A DNA stretch of 64,000 nt, taken from Xanthobacter sp. YC-JY1. GTDB taxonomy: Bacteria > Pseudomonadota > Alphaproteobacteria > Rhizobiales > Xanthobacteraceae. Positions 1 to 8,931 of the stretch are shown here, in pieces (position 1 is the stretch's first letter; every line of letters starts with the position of its first letter). Both the position numbers and the translations under genes were made by a program. The notes below the pieces were generated by a model. That model made no database searches. It saw only the letters and a program-made list of their open reading frames with translations, and had not been told where the DNA came from. The stretch spans positions 1,783,001-1,847,000 of the forward strand of contig NZ_CP032674.1 of assembly GCF_021730305.1 (NCBI RefSeq). The letters run 5' to 3'.

Positions 1-423
1 GCGGGCGCAGTCGTCCTCGCCTCGCGGGAGGCGGTCGCCAAGCGCGGCCTGACGCCGCTGGCGCGCCTCGTCTCCTGGGGGCTCGCGGGCGTCGATCCCG
101 CGGAAATGGGTATGGGCCCGGTGCCGGCCGTGCGCACAGCCCTCGCCCGCGCGGGCATTGGCGTGGACGACCTCGACGTGATCGAGTCCAACGAGGCTTT
201 CGCCGCTCAGTCCTGCGCGGTCGGAGCGGCGCTCGGTTTCGACCCGGCCAAGGTCAATCCCAATGGCGGGGCGATCGCACTCGGCCATCCCGTGGGGGCG
301 ACCGGGGCCATCCTGACCGTCAAGATCCTCCATGAGCTCAAGCGCATCGGCGGCAAGTACGGGCTTGTCACCATGTGCATCGGCGGCGGGCAGGGCATCG
401 CCATGGTGGTCGAGGCGGCCTGA
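1..423 (+). CDS. Thiolase (acetyl-CoA acetyltransferase family), 3' part only
   Basis: C-terminal part of a thiolase, which joins or cleaves acyl-CoA and acetyl-CoA in the cytoplasm (beta-oxidation, PHB or acetoacetyl-CoA metabolism). The frame is open from the first base, so the N-terminal half with the acyl-accepting cysteine lies outside the window. Visible family motifs are NEAFAAQ, the NPNGGAIALGHPVGATGA block with the catalytic His, and CIGGGQG with the second active-site Cys near the end. The upstream MGMGPVPA segment is typical of biosynthetic-type thiolases. It converges on the minus-strand catabolic operon, from which a hairpin separates it, so it is probably not part of that operon. 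Chain-length specificity cannot be read from this fragment. Confidence 0.93.
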   Translation, partial: AGAVVLASREAVAKRGLTPLARLVSWGLAGVDPAEMGMGPVPAVRTALARAGIGVDDLDVIESNEAFAAQSCAVGAALGFDPAKVNPNGGAIALGHPVGATGAILTVKILHELKRIGGKYGLVTMCIGGGQGIAMVVEAA

Positions 424-443
424 GGCACCCTCGACGTCCTTGC

Positions 444-478
444 GCGTGTGGGCGGGGCAATGACGCGCGCCCACACGC
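444..478. terminator. Bidirectional terminator-like hairpin
   Basis: A perfect 11-bp stem, GCGTGTGGGCG pairing with CGCCCACACGC across a 13-nt loop, lies between two convergent stop codons. A short TCTT follows on the + side. The T-run is weak, so efficiency is uncertain, but position and stem strength fit a shared terminator. Confidence 0.6.
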
Positions 479-485
479 TCTTCCC

Positions 486-1517
486 TCAGGCTCCGGCCGC
501 GATGGCGTCGAGCCGGTCTTTCAAGGCCGCCGGAATGCTCACCCCCGCTTCCGCCGTCAGCCGGCGGGCCGCGGCGCGGCGGGTCCCGGGGAGGCGCGCG
601 CCCTCCTGCTCCACGATGGCCGCGAACAGGTGCGCCAGCCGCGCCGCCGCGTCGGGCCCGGCCAGCGGGCCGGGATCCACCGCGATGAAGAACTGCCCGG
701 TGCGCGGCGAGCCGCCGGCATTGTCGGCGAAGGAGGAGGCGTCGATGGAGAGGTTCGCCCCCGTGATCCAGGCCGCGAACAGCTCCACGATCAGCGCCAG
801 CCCCGCGCCCTTGTGACCGCCGGAGGGCACCATGGTGCCCCCGTCGAGAGCGGCGGCGGGATCGTCCGTGGGCTGGCCGTTGCGGTCGAGCGCCCAGCCG
901 AGGGGGATCGTCTGGCCCCGCTGCTGGTGCACCACGATCTCGCTCTTGGCGATGACGCTGGAGGACTGGTCGAGCACCAGCGGGTCTTCACCGGCGCGGG
1001 GCACCGCGAAGGCGACGGGATTGGTGCCGAACACCGGCCGCGTGCCGCCCACCGGGGCGATGGAGGCCGGGGCATTCACGAAGCCCAGCGCCATCAGGCC
1101 GGCCCTGGCGATGCGCTCCACATGGTAGCCCACGACACCGCAATTGTAGGAGTTGGTCACCGCCAGCGCCGCGATGCCCTGCGCCTTCGCGGCCGCGACC
1201 AAGGCCGGGAGCCCGAGATCGATGGCGGGATGGGCGAAGCCGTCTTGTGCATCCACACGCACGAGGCCGGGCCGCGGGCGGGTCAGGTCCGGCGCGGCAT
1301 GGCCATCGATCTTCTTGACCTTGGCATGGGCGCAGTAGGTGGGCAGGCGCGCAAGGCCGTGGCTGTGCACGCCCTCGGCCTCTGCGGCCACCACCGACGC
1401 GGTGACCGAGAGGGCGTTGGCCGGGCTGACGCCGCAGGCGATCAGCGCCCGGAAGGTCAGATCCTCCACCTGCTTGAGGCTGAGGCTGGCGATGGGCACG
1501 GAAGGTTTGGCGCTCAC
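486..1517 (-). CDS. Malate/L-lactate dehydrogenase family (LDH2-type) oxidoreductase
   Basis: A 343-aa NAD(P)-dependent oxidoreductase of the LDH2/YlbC/AllD fold, unrelated to classical LDH. Members interconvert 2-hydroxy and 2-keto acids (malate, lactate, ureidoglycolate, sulfolactate) or reduce cyclic imines. The N-terminal EGVHSHGLARLP motif carries the family's conserved His and Arg. Central FGTNPVAFAVPR and the later PSGGHKGAGLAL are cofactor- and substrate-loop signatures. It begins with GTG overlapping the stop of the hyuB-like gene by 4 nt (GTGA), so the two are translationally coupled. As the last gene of the catabolic operon it probably oxidises or reduces a hydroxy/keto acid released upstream. 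The substrate cannot be deduced. Confidence 0.88.
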   Translation of the reverse strand: MSAKPSVPIASLSLKQVEDLTFRALIACGVSPANALSVTASVVAAEAEGVHSHGLARLPTYCAHAKVKKIDGHAAPDLTRPRPGLVRVDAQDGFAHPAIDLGLPALVAAAKAQGIAALAVTNSYNCGVVGYHVERIARAGLMALGFVNAPASIAPVGGTRPVFGTNPVAFAVPRAGEDPLVLDQSSSVIAKSEIVVHQQRGQTIPLGWALDRNGQPTDDPAAALDGGTMVPSGGHKGAGLALIVELFAAWITGANLSIDASSFADNAGGSPRTGQFFIAVDPGPLAGPDAAARLAHLFAAIVEQEGARLPGTRRAAARRLTAEAGVSIPAALKDRLDAIAAGA

Positions 1518-3208
1518 GCCGCCTCTCCCTTTTCCGCCTCGCTGGCGTAGCCATACAGGGTGCGGGCGGCTTCCTCCGTCACGAGGCCTTCGGCGATGTC
1601 CTCGGCGAGGCGCGCCGGATCGCGGTCCGCCGGGTTGCCGAAGCCGCCACCGCCGGAGGTCTTGATGGTCACCGTGTCGCCGGCCTGCAGCGGAATGCCC
1701 GAGACCTTGGAATTGAGGCTCACGGCTGAGCCGTCCGCCCGCGTGACGGTGGTGGAGGAGAGGGAGCCGGGCTTTCCGCCCTTGATGCCGTAGGGCGGGA
1801 AGCGGAAGCGTTCGAAATTGGTGGAGAGGGAGCCCTCCGGCGCCTCAAGCCGGAACTCGCGCACGAGGCCGAGCCCGCCGCGGTTCTCGCCCGCGCCGCC
1901 GCTGTCCGGCAGGAGGCCGTAGCGGGTGAAGACCACGGGATACTTCGCCTCCACCATCTCGATGGGCGCGTTGGTGTTGTTGTGGAGCCCGCAGGACAAA
2001 GCGCTCGCGCCATCTCCGCCCGCATGGCCGCCCCAGCCGCCCACCTCGATGTCGAAATAGACCTGCCGCTTGGCATTCGGCCGTACCAGCGAGACCGCAT
2101 AGACGTAGGAGATGGCGTAATAGGCCGCCGGAATGCGCTCCGGCGCGATCTGGGCGAGGGCCCCGAACACGGCGGTGGCGATGCGGTGGTTCACCACCAT
2201 GCGCCCGGCGACGGGGGCGGGGAATTGCGCGTTCACCACGCTGCCTTCGGGCAGGACGACACTCACCGGCCGGTAGCAGCCGGAATTGGCGGGGATGTCC
2301 GAGCCCAGGGCGGCGAGCAGCGCGTAATAGACCGCCGAGCAGGTCATGGCCGGCGTGTTGTTCACCGGGCCGCGCACCTGCGGGCTGGAGCCGGCGAAAT
2401 CGAGGGTGATGGACTCCCCCGCCTTGGTGATCGTCACCTCAAGGCGAATGGGCTCCTCCGACTGACCGTCATCGTCCACCGTCTCCACGAAGGAGGCGGT
2501 GCCGTCCGGCAGCGCGGCGATGGCCGCGCGCATCATGCGCTCGGAGCCATCGAGGATGGCGGACATGGCGGCGGAGAGCGTCTCGCTGCCATATTTTAGG
2601 GCGATGCGTGCCACCGCCTTGGCGCCGATGCCCAGCGCCGCGATCTGGGCATTGAGGTCGCCGCGCGTCTCCTCCGCCTGGCGCACATTGTAGAGCAGCA
2701 TCTCGAACACGCCGGTGTTGAGCGTGCCCTTCTCCACGAGGCGCAGCGGGGGAATGCGGATGCCTTCGTGGAAGATTTCGGTGGCCGCCGCGTAGTAGGA
2801 GCCGGCCGCGCCGCCGCCCACGTCCACATGGTGGCAGAGCGTGCCGACGATGGCGACGCGCTTGCCGTCCACGAACACCGGGCGGAAGGTCTGGATATCC
2901 GGCAGATGCTGTCCGCCGGCATAGGGATCGTTGGTGACGATGACGTCGCCCTCGGACCAGGCCTCCAGCGGAATGTGGGCCTCCAGAATCCGCTTCAGGC
3001 AGTCGGACATGGAATTCAGATGCACCGGGATGCGGGCCGACTGGGCGATGTTGCGGCCCTCGGCATCGAACACGGCGGTGGAGAAATCGAGGATCTCGCG
3101 CACCACGGTGGAGCGGCTGGTGCGCCAGATGGTGAGGCTCATTTCCTCGGAGGCGGCGACCAGCGCATTGCGGATCACCTCGAGGCGGACGGGATCGATG
3201 GGTGTCAT
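1514..3208 (-). CDS. hyuB: Hydantoinase B/oxoprolinase-type subunit
   Basis: A 564-aa protein of the hydantoinase B/5-oxoprolinase C-terminal family. Together with HyuA it forms a cytoplasmic enzyme that opens a cyclic amide or imide (hydantoin, 5-oxoproline, N-methylhydantoin), usually with ATP; related proteins are acetone carboxylase subunits. The family start DPVRLEVIRNALVAASEEM and the region TNDPYAGGQHLPDIQ are recognisable, and the length is normal. It starts 21 bp after the hyuA-like stop and overlaps the downstream dehydrogenase. No gamma subunit of an acetone carboxylase is present, which favours the hydantoinase/oxoprolinase type, but annotation of this family to substrate level is unreliable. 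Confidence 0.88.
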   Translation of the reverse strand: MTPIDPVRLEVIRNALVAASEEMSLTIWRTSRSTVVREILDFSTAVFDAEGRNIAQSARIPVHLNSMSDCLKRILEAHIPLEAWSEGDVIVTNDPYAGGQHLPDIQTFRPVFVDGKRVAIVGTLCHHVDVGGGAAGSYYAAATEIFHEGIRIPPLRLVEKGTLNTGVFEMLLYNVRQAEETRGDLNAQIAALGIGAKAVARIALKYGSETLSAAMSAILDGSERMMRAAIAALPDGTASFVETVDDDGQSEEPIRLEVTITKAGESITLDFAGSSPQVRGPVNNTPAMTCSAVYYALLAALGSDIPANSGCYRPVSVVLPEGSVVNAQFPAPVAGRMVVNHRIATAVFGALAQIAPERIPAAYYAISYVYAVSLVRPNAKRQVYFDIEVGGWGGHAGGDGASALSCGLHNNTNAPIEMVEAKYPVVFTRYGLLPDSGGAGENRGGLGLVREFRLEAPEGSLSTNFERFRFPPYGIKGGKPGSLSSTTVTRADGSAVSLNSKVSGIPLQAGDTVTIKTSGGGGFGNPADRDPARLAEDIAEGLVTEEAARTLYGYASEAEKGEAA

Positions 3209-3229
3209 GACGTGAAGGTCCTCAAGGTG

Positions 3230-5275
3230 TCAGTGGCGCTGGGTGCGCTCGGCCACGAGCGCGCCGGTGGCATGGGAGCGGATGGTCCAGCCGGCGGGCA
3301 AGTAGGTGGCGGTGTAGACCTCCTCCACCACGGCGGGGCCGGCGATGCTCTCGGCGGTCACCGCCTCGCGGGCCACCACGCGGGTGTCCACGAACCCGCC
3401 CCGGCCATAGACGGAGCGGGACTTGTCTGCGGCGGCGACGCCCGCCACGGCCGGAGCCGGCGTGGGCTTGGCGAGTCGGCCGATGGCGGACAGGCGCAGC
3501 GCCACCACCTCCACCGGCACGGCGGGCTCGTCATAGGAGAAGCGCTGGCGGTGCAGCGCGTGGAAGGCGGCGGCGGCGCGGGCGATTCCCTGCGCGGAGA
3601 AGTCGGCCTCGTCCAGCGGCACGCGCAGGTCGAAAGCCTGGCCCTGGTAGCGCAGGTCCAGCGCCCATTCGAAGCCGCGATTTCCGGCTGCGACGCCATC
3701 TTCCGCCAAGAGCCGGTCGCCATCCTGCGCCAGCTGGACGGCGCGCTGGGCGAGGCTGTCGCCGAGGTCCGCCAGAAGCCCGATCTGGGTGGAAGAGAGG
3801 TCGTGGGTGATGTCCGACCACAGGATGCCCCAGGCCGACAGGGTGGAGGCGTGGGCAGGGAAGATCACCTTGTTCATGCCCAGCTCCTCGGCCACCTCGC
3901 AGGCATGGACGCCACCGGCGCCGCCGAAGGAGAGAAGGGCGAAATCCTCCGGGTCCATGCCCTTCTCGAACAGGGACAGGCGGATGGCGGTGGCGAGGCT
4001 GGAATTGGTGACGGCGATGACGCCCGCCGCCGTCTCCTCGGCCGAGAGCTTCAGCTTGCCGGACACCTCGTCCGCCGCCCGCGCGGCTGCGGCGCGATCA
4101 AGGCCCATGCCGCCGCCCATGAAGCTCGATCCGTCGAGCCGGCCGAGCAGCAGGTTGGCGTCGGTGACGGTGAGGCGCTTCCCGCCGCGCCCGTAGCAGG
4201 CCGGGCCGGGCTCGGCGCCCGCGCTGTGGGGTCCGATGCGCAGGCGTCCGCCGTCATCCACCCAGGCGATGGAGCCGCCGCCGGCGCCGATAGTGCGCAT
4301 CTCGATCATGGGCAGGCGCACGGGCAGGCCGTCCACTTCGCCTTCATTGACCATGGAGACGTTGCCCTCGTGGACCACGGACACGTCGAAGCTGGTGCCG
4401 CCCATGTCCACGGCGACGAGGTTCGGTTCGTCGAGCGCCACCGACAGGCGCTTGGCCGCGGCCGCGCCGCCGGAGGGGCCGGACAGCAGCAGCCGCGCCG
4501 GCTCGCGTCCGGCCTTCGCAAGGCCCGCCACGCCGCCGTTGGACTGGACGAGATAGACCTGCGTCTGCGGCACCTCTTCCTTCAGCTTGCCGGCGAGGCG
4601 ATCGGTGTAGGTCTTCACCACCGGCACCAGCAGCGCGTTCAGCGTGGTGGTGGACATGCGCTCGTATTCGCGCAGCTCGGGGGAGATGTCGGAGGAGAGC
4701 GAAATCTCGATGCCCGGCAGGAGGTCGCGCAGGATAGCGCCGGCCTGCTGCTCGTGGACGGGATTGGCATAGGCGTTGAGGAAGCAGACGGCGACCGACT
4801 TCACGCCGGCCTGGTTCAGCTGGCCGGCCAGCGCCTTCACCTCGGCCGGGTCGAGGGCGGTGATGATGCGGCCGTCGGCGCCGATGCGCTCGTTGAGGCC
4901 GTAGCAGAAGCGGCGCTTCACCAGCGCCGGCTGGGGCGAGGCGGTGATGGCATAGACATCGGTGCGGCCGTGGCGGCCGATCTGCATCACGTCCTCGAAG
5001 CCGGCGGTGGTCACCACCGCGCCGAGGGGGAGCTTGCGCTCCAGCACCGCATTGGTGGCGATGGTGGTGCCGTGCAGCAGGTATTGCACCTCATCCAGGG
5101 AGAAGCCGAAGCGCTGGCTTGCCTGCTTGATGCCGGTGAGCAGGCCGATGGACGGATCGGACGGCGTGCTCGGCGTCTTCATCTGGTGGATCTCGCCGGT
5201 GCGCCCGTCGAGGATCTCGATGTCGGTGAAGGTGCCGCCGATGTCCACGGCGATACGGATGGAAGGGGTGCTCAT
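3230..5275 (-). CDS. hyuA: Hydantoinase A/oxoprolinase-type subunit
   Basis: A 681-aa ATP-binding subunit partner of the adjacent hyuB-like product. The N-terminal actin/ASKHA-fold phosphate loop IAVDIGGTFTD lies at residues 8-18; LLHGTTIATNAVLERK and VAVDMGGTSFDVS (second phosphate motif) follow. The C-terminal ACxT-like domain is present. The start is placed at ATG-Ser-Thr-Pro because homologues begin a few residues before IAVDIGGT, although the frame stays open about 125 codons further upstream. The gene sits 32 bp after the aldolase gene. It probably activates a ring carbonyl by phosphorylation for hydrolysis with HyuB. The exact ring substrate is unknown. Confidence 0.88.
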   Translation of the reverse strand: MSTPSIRIAVDIGGTFTDIEILDGRTGEIHQMKTPSTPSDPSIGLLTGIKQASQRFGFSLDEVQYLLHGTTIATNAVLERKLPLGAVVTTAGFEDVMQIGRHGRTDVYAITASPQPALVKRRFCYGLNERIGADGRIITALDPAEVKALAGQLNQAGVKSVAVCFLNAYANPVHEQQAGAILRDLLPGIEISLSSDISPELREYERMSTTTLNALLVPVVKTYTDRLAGKLKEEVPQTQVYLVQSNGGVAGLAKAGREPARLLLSGPSGGAAAAKRLSVALDEPNLVAVDMGGTSFDVSVVHEGNVSMVNEGEVDGLPVRLPMIEMRTIGAGGGSIAWVDDGGRLRIGPHSAGAEPGPACYGRGGKRLTVTDANLLLGRLDGSSFMGGGMGLDRAAAARAADEVSGKLKLSAEETAAGVIAVTNSSLATAIRLSLFEKGMDPEDFALLSFGGAGGVHACEVAEELGMNKVIFPAHASTLSAWGILWSDITHDLSSTQIGLLADLGDSLAQRAVQLAQDGDRLLAEDGVAAGNRGFEWALDLRYQGQAFDLRVPLDEADFSAQGIARAAAAFHALHRQRFSYDEPAVPVEVVALRLSAIGRLAKPTPAPAVAGVAAADKSRSVYGRGGFVDTRVVAREAVTAESIAGPAVVEEVYTATYLPAGWTIRSHATGALVAERTQRH

Positions 5276-5307
5276 GGGGTCACTCGATGTCTTGATGAAG
5301 GGGCGGG

Positions 5308-6051
5308 TCAGATGAGGCCTTCGGCGGAGAGGCCATCCACCAGGGACGCGAAGGCGGCGCGCACCATGTAGAACTGCGCGCCCACCACGGTGACGGACAC
5401 GTCGTGCGCCTTGGCGAAGGCGCGCTCCGGCTGGGTCCAGCAGGGCATCACCCAGGGCTTGCCGGCCGCCTTCGCGGCAGCGGCGATGCGGGCGATGTCG
5501 GCCTTGTCGGCGTCGGAGAAGGTGTAGCGCTCGTTGCCCGCGGCCATCGCGAGGTCGGTGGGGCCGGCGAACAGGCCGTCCACCGTTGGCAGGGCCGCGA
5601 TGGCCTCCACGTCGGCGAGGGATTCCCGGCTCTCGATCATCGGCCAGCACTTGACCCGGGCGTTCTCGTCCGAAGCGTAGGTGGGCGAGGCGGGGCCGTA
5701 CATCACCGTGCGGCCACCGGCGTAGGAGCGCACCCCGAGCGGGGGATATTTGGCGGCGCCCGTCACCTGCCGCGCATGGTCCACGCTGCCGATGTGGGGA
5801 ATGATGACCGCATCGGCGCCGAAATCGAGCGCCTGCTGGATCGGCTCGGTGAGCGGGCCGAGCACTTTGGCGTAGACCTTGATGCCCAGCGCCCGGCAGA
5901 ACGGGATCACCCGGTCGAGGTCGTCGAGGTTGAAGGTGCCGTGCTCGATGTCGAGCACCACGGCGGTGAAGCCGGCATCCCGCGCGATCTCGATGTGCGG
6001 GAACACCGGGGCGGTGAGCCAGAAGGCGAAGGAGGCGAGGGAGGAGGTCAC
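5308..6051 (-). CDS. HpcH/HpaI-type class II aldolase
   Basis: A 247-aa member of the HpcH/HpaI aldolase family, divalent-metal TIM-barrel enzymes that cleave 4-hydroxy-2-oxo acids to pyruvate plus an aldehyde, or form citramalyl/malyl-type products. LDIEHG (general base His37), PMIESRES (metal Glu) and LFAGPTDLA (metal Asp) are present. The Arg that binds the pyruvyl carbonyl in HpaI (VVRP) aligns with Lys62 here (VYAKV), an unusual change. A GTG start preceded by GGAG was chosen because it fits family N-termini; an in-frame ATG at 6096 would add 15 residues. It lies between the permease and hyuA-like genes, so its substrate is probably the product of ring opening. Confidence 0.84.
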   Translation of the reverse strand: MTSSLASFAFWLTAPVFPHIEIARDAGFTAVVLDIEHGTFNLDDLDRVIPFCRALGIKVYAKVLGPLTEPIQQALDFGADAVIIPHIGSVDHARQVTGAAKYPPLGVRSYAGGRTVMYGPASPTYASDENARVKCWPMIESRESLADVEAIAALPTVDGLFAGPTDLAMAAGNERYTFSDADKADIARIAAAAKAAGKPWVMPCWTQPERAFAKAHDVSVTVVGAQFYMVRAAFASLVDGLSAEGLI

Positions 6052-6150
6052 GTCAGGGCTCCGAGCGTCAGGCAAGGCTCTCCCGTTCCCGCGCAAGGCG
6101 GGTCGGCGGCAAAGCGGTGGGAAGGGGCCGGCGTCAGCCGCCGGCCGATG

Positions 6151-6945
6151 TCATTTCACGAAGGTCCGGGTGAGGCCGGCGGTGCGGTCCACGACCAGCA
6201 CGACGGCGAGGGTCAGCACCACGAGCAGCACCGAGATGGCGGCCGCCATGGGGTCCGCCTGCTGATCCACGTGGTTGTACATGGCCACCGGCAGCGTCTG
6301 CAGGCGCGGTCCGGTCATGAACAGGGAGAGCACCACCTCGTCGAAGGAAACGAGGAAGCACAGCGCCGTAGTGGAGACGAGCCCCGAGCGCATCATGGGC
6401 AGGGTAACGCGGAAGAAGACGGTGAGCGGCCGCGCGCCGAGCATTCCGGCCGCCTCCTCCACCGTGAGCGGCAGGTTGGCCAGCGCCGTGGAGAGCACCC
6501 GCACCGCATAGGGCAGCGTGACGATCAGATGGGCGGCCACCAGCCCCTGGAAGGAGCCGATGAGGCCCATGGGCGCGAACACCAGCAGCAGGGCGAGGCC
6601 GAGCACGATGGTGGGCAGCAGGAGCGGCGCCGAGAACAGATTGGAGAGGGCTTCCGCGCCCGGCGGCTTGAGGCGCACCAGCGCATAGGCCGCCGGCAGG
6701 CCGATGCCGAGCGACAGCACGGTGACCACGAAGGCCAGCGCGAGGCTGATCCAGAAGGCGTTCATCATCACCGAATTGGCGAAGATGGCGCCATACCACT
6801 TCACGCTCCAGCTGGAGGGCGGGAAGGCCATGAAGTCGTCGCCGCTGAAGGAGATGGGCAGCACCACCAGCAGCGGCGCCAGCAGGAACAGGAACATCAG
6901 TCCGGCGGCGATCTTCAGGGCCGGGGAGACGGGGCGTTCGTCCAT
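6151..6945 (-). CDS. ABC transporter permease, PotC-like
   Basis: A 264-aa inner-membrane permease of the binding-protein-dependent type (BPD_transp_1), about six transmembrane helices starting at KIAAGLMFLFLLAPLL. The EAA loop EEAAGMLGARPLTVFF contacts the ATPase. ATG was chosen because GGAGGAGA precedes it at ideal spacing; the frame continues upstream only through the neighbouring permease gene. The gene follows the PotB-like permease by 11 bp. It belongs to the polyamine/opine/2-aminoethylphosphonate-like importer class, so a cationic or amino-containing small substrate is plausible. Confidence 0.9.
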   Translation of the reverse strand: MDERPVSPALKIAAGLMFLFLLAPLLVVLPISFSGDDFMAFPPSSWSVKWYGAIFANSVMMNAFWISLALAFVVTVLSLGIGLPAAYALVRLKPPGAEALSNLFSAPLLLPTIVLGLALLLVFAPMGLIGSFQGLVAAHLIVTLPYAVRVLSTALANLPLTVEEAAGMLGARPLTVFFRVTLPMMRSGLVSTTALCFLVSFDEVVLSLFMTGPRLQTLPVAMYNHVDQQADPMAAAISVLLVVLTLAVVLVVDRTAGLTRTFVK

Positions 6946-6956
6946 GTCTCTCCTCC

Positions 6957-7832
6957 TCAGGCGATGCGCCGCAGGGCGCGGGCGTAGAGCGTGAGGGAAA
7001 TGCCGAACACCACGAGCACGATCATGGAAAGCGCGGCGGCGAGCGGCCAGTTGAGCGTCACGATGGCCTGGTCGTAGATCTCGGTGGCGAGCAGGAACAC
7101 GCGCCCGCCGCCGAGCAGCTTCGGCGTGACGAAGGAGGAGATGGCGAGCACGAAGCACAGGAGCCCGCCCAGCGCCATGCCGGGCGCAGTGAGGGGCAGC
7201 ACCACCCGCCAGAAGGTCTTGAGCGGCGAGGCGCCCAGCGTCAGCGCCGCTTCCTCCAGCCGCGGATCGAGCCGGCCGAAGCCGGAGAGCAGCGCGAGGA
7301 TCATGTAGGGCATCAGGATCTCGGTGAGGCCGATGACGACGCCGGTGAGGTTGAACATGAGGCGCGGCGGCTCCGCCATGCCGAGGGCCATCAGCGCGTT
7401 GGCCACCAGCCCCCGGTCGGAGAGGATGGCGATCCAGCCATAGGTGCGCACCACAGCGGAGGTGAGCAGCGGCGCCACCACCAGCACCATCAGCACGGTT
7501 CTCCATGTGCCGGTGGACCGGTGCAGGTAGAGCGCGATGGGGTAGGAGGCGATGAGCGTCAGCACGGTGATGAGGAGGCTGACCCCCACGCTGTTGGTGA
7601 TGAGCTCCAGCGTGAAGCTGTCGGTGAGGGCGTTGGTCCAGGTGTCCAGATTGTAGCCCGCCCCGAGCGCGCCGGAGGCCTGCGCCTCGCGGAACGACAT
7701 CTTCAGCAGGTTCACCACCGGCCACAGGAAGCCGATGGCATTCACCACGGCGATCGGCAGCAGCAAGGCGCTGGCCGTGCCGAGGGGGCCGAGCCGTCGC
7801 GGTTCCGCGTGGCAGAGAGTGAGGCTCGTCAT
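6957..7832 (-). CDS. ABC transporter permease, PotB-like
   Basis: A 291-aa inner-membrane permease, first of the pair. Hydrophobic helices begin around LLLPIAVVNAIGFLWPVV, followed by a long periplasmic stretch typical of PotB, then five helices. The EAA loop reads EEAALTLGASPLKTFW. Its ATG overlaps the ATPase stop (ATGA), showing tight coupling. It makes the transmembrane heterodimer with the adjacent PotC-like protein. Confidence 0.9.
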   Translation of the reverse strand: MTSLTLCHAEPRRLGPLGTASALLLPIAVVNAIGFLWPVVNLLKMSFREAQASGALGAGYNLDTWTNALTDSFTLELITNSVGVSLLITVLTLIASYPIALYLHRSTGTWRTVLMVLVVAPLLTSAVVRTYGWIAILSDRGLVANALMALGMAEPPRLMFNLTGVVIGLTEILMPYMILALLSGFGRLDPRLEEAALTLGASPLKTFWRVVLPLTAPGMALGGLLCFVLAISSFVTPKLLGGGRVFLLATEIYDQAIVTLNWPLAAALSMIVLVVFGISLTLYARALRRIA

Positions 7833-8923
7833 GACGCGGCGTACACGAACGTGTCCTGGGGGCGCCAGGACAGGGTGACGGGCGTGCCCGGGGCAAGCAG
7901 GGCCTCGCCGCCGCGGGTGGAGGCCTCGGTCTTCAGGAGGGTGCCGGCGGCTTCCACCTCATATTCGAGGATGTCGCCGGCGAAGGTGGCGCGGGTCACG
8001 GTGCCGGAGAGCTGGTGCAGCCCCGCATCGGCCGGGGCCGGACCGGTGGACAGGACCATGCGGTGTGGCCGCACCATCACGTCCACGTCGCCCTCGAAGC
8101 CGGGGGCGGAAACCGTGATCCCCGCCACCTGCGCCACGCCGCCGGACGCCCGGCCGGACAGTCGGTTGATGCGGCCGACGAAGCCGGCCACGAAGGCGGT
8201 CTTGGGGTGCTCGTAGATCTCGTGGGGCGTGCCCACCTGCTCCAGCCGGCCGTGGTTCATCACCACCACCTTGTCGCAGATGGTGAGGGCTTCCATCTGG
8301 TCGTGGGTGACGAAGATGGCGGTGATGCCGAGCCGCTTCTGGATGTCACGGATCTCGGTGCGCATCTCGTCGCGCAGCTTGGCGTCGAGGTTGGAGAGCG
8401 GCTCGTCCAGCAGAAGGATGGAGGGCCGCACCACCAGCGCGCGGGCCAGCGCCACGCGCTGCTGCTGGCCGCCGGAAAGCTGGGCCGGGCGATGGTGCTC
8501 GCGGCCGGTGAGGCGGACCATGGCGATGGCCTCCTTCACCCTTTGAGCCGCCTCGGCCTTCGGCACCTTCCGCATCTCCAGCCCGAAGGCCACGTTGCGG
8601 GCGATGTCCATGTGCGGGAACAGGGCATAGGACTGGAACACCAGCCCCATGTCCCGCTTGTAGGGCGCCACGCCGGTGAGGTCGCGGCCGTCCACGACGA
8701 TATGGCCGGAAGAGGCGGGGACCAGCCCGGCGATCATGCGCAGCGACGTGGTCTTGCCGCAGCCCGACGGGCCGAGGAAGGCGACGAGCTCGCCCTTGGC
8801 CACATCGAGATTGAGGTCGTCCACCGCGGTGAAATGGTCATAGCGGCGGGTTAGGCCCCGCAGGGACAGGAAGCCCTGTCCCTGCGCCAGGCGCGTCATC
8901 TCGGCGGGCTCGGCGTGGATCAT
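7829..8923 (-). CDS. ABC transporter ATP-binding protein, PotA-like
   Basis: A 364-aa ATPase that drives the importer. Walker A GPSGCGKTT, the signature LSGGQQQRVALARAL, Walker B LLLDEPLSNLD and switch His (VTHDQ) are all intact, followed by a C-terminal TOBE domain from about residue 285. The start at ATG-Ile-His, 8 bp after the binding-protein stop, was preferred over an ATG 42 bp upstream that lies inside the preceding gene. Order binding protein-ATPase-permease-permease is that of complete PotDABC-like importers. Confidence 0.91.
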   Translation of the reverse strand: MIHAEPAEMTRLAQGQGFLSLRGLTRRYDHFTAVDDLNLDVAKGELVAFLGPSGCGKTTSLRMIAGLVPASSGHIVVDGRDLTGVAPYKRDMGLVFQSYALFPHMDIARNVAFGLEMRKVPKAEAAQRVKEAIAMVRLTGREHHRPAQLSGGQQQRVALARALVVRPSILLLDEPLSNLDAKLRDEMRTEIRDIQKRLGITAIFVTHDQMEALTICDKVVVMNHGRLEQVGTPHEIYEHPKTAFVAGFVGRINRLSGRASGGVAQVAGITVSAPGFEGDVDVMVRPHRMVLSTGPAPADAGLHQLSGTVTRATFAGDILEYEVEAAGTLLKTEASTRGGEALLAPGTPVTLSWRPQDTFVYAAS

Positions 8924-8931
8924 GGCTGCCC

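Noticed and set aside
2768-5371. Very long + strand open frame opposite the hyuA/hyuB-like genes
   Set aside because: It is the antisense shadow of high-GC coding DNA; its translation is His/Gly/Asp-rich low complexity with no domain, and the minus-strand genes are clearly real.
5276-5650. N-terminal extension of the hyuA-like gene
   Set aside because: It lies within the aldolase gene and the translation is basic, Arg/Gly/His-rich shadow sequence; homologues start at the ATG before IAVDIGGT.
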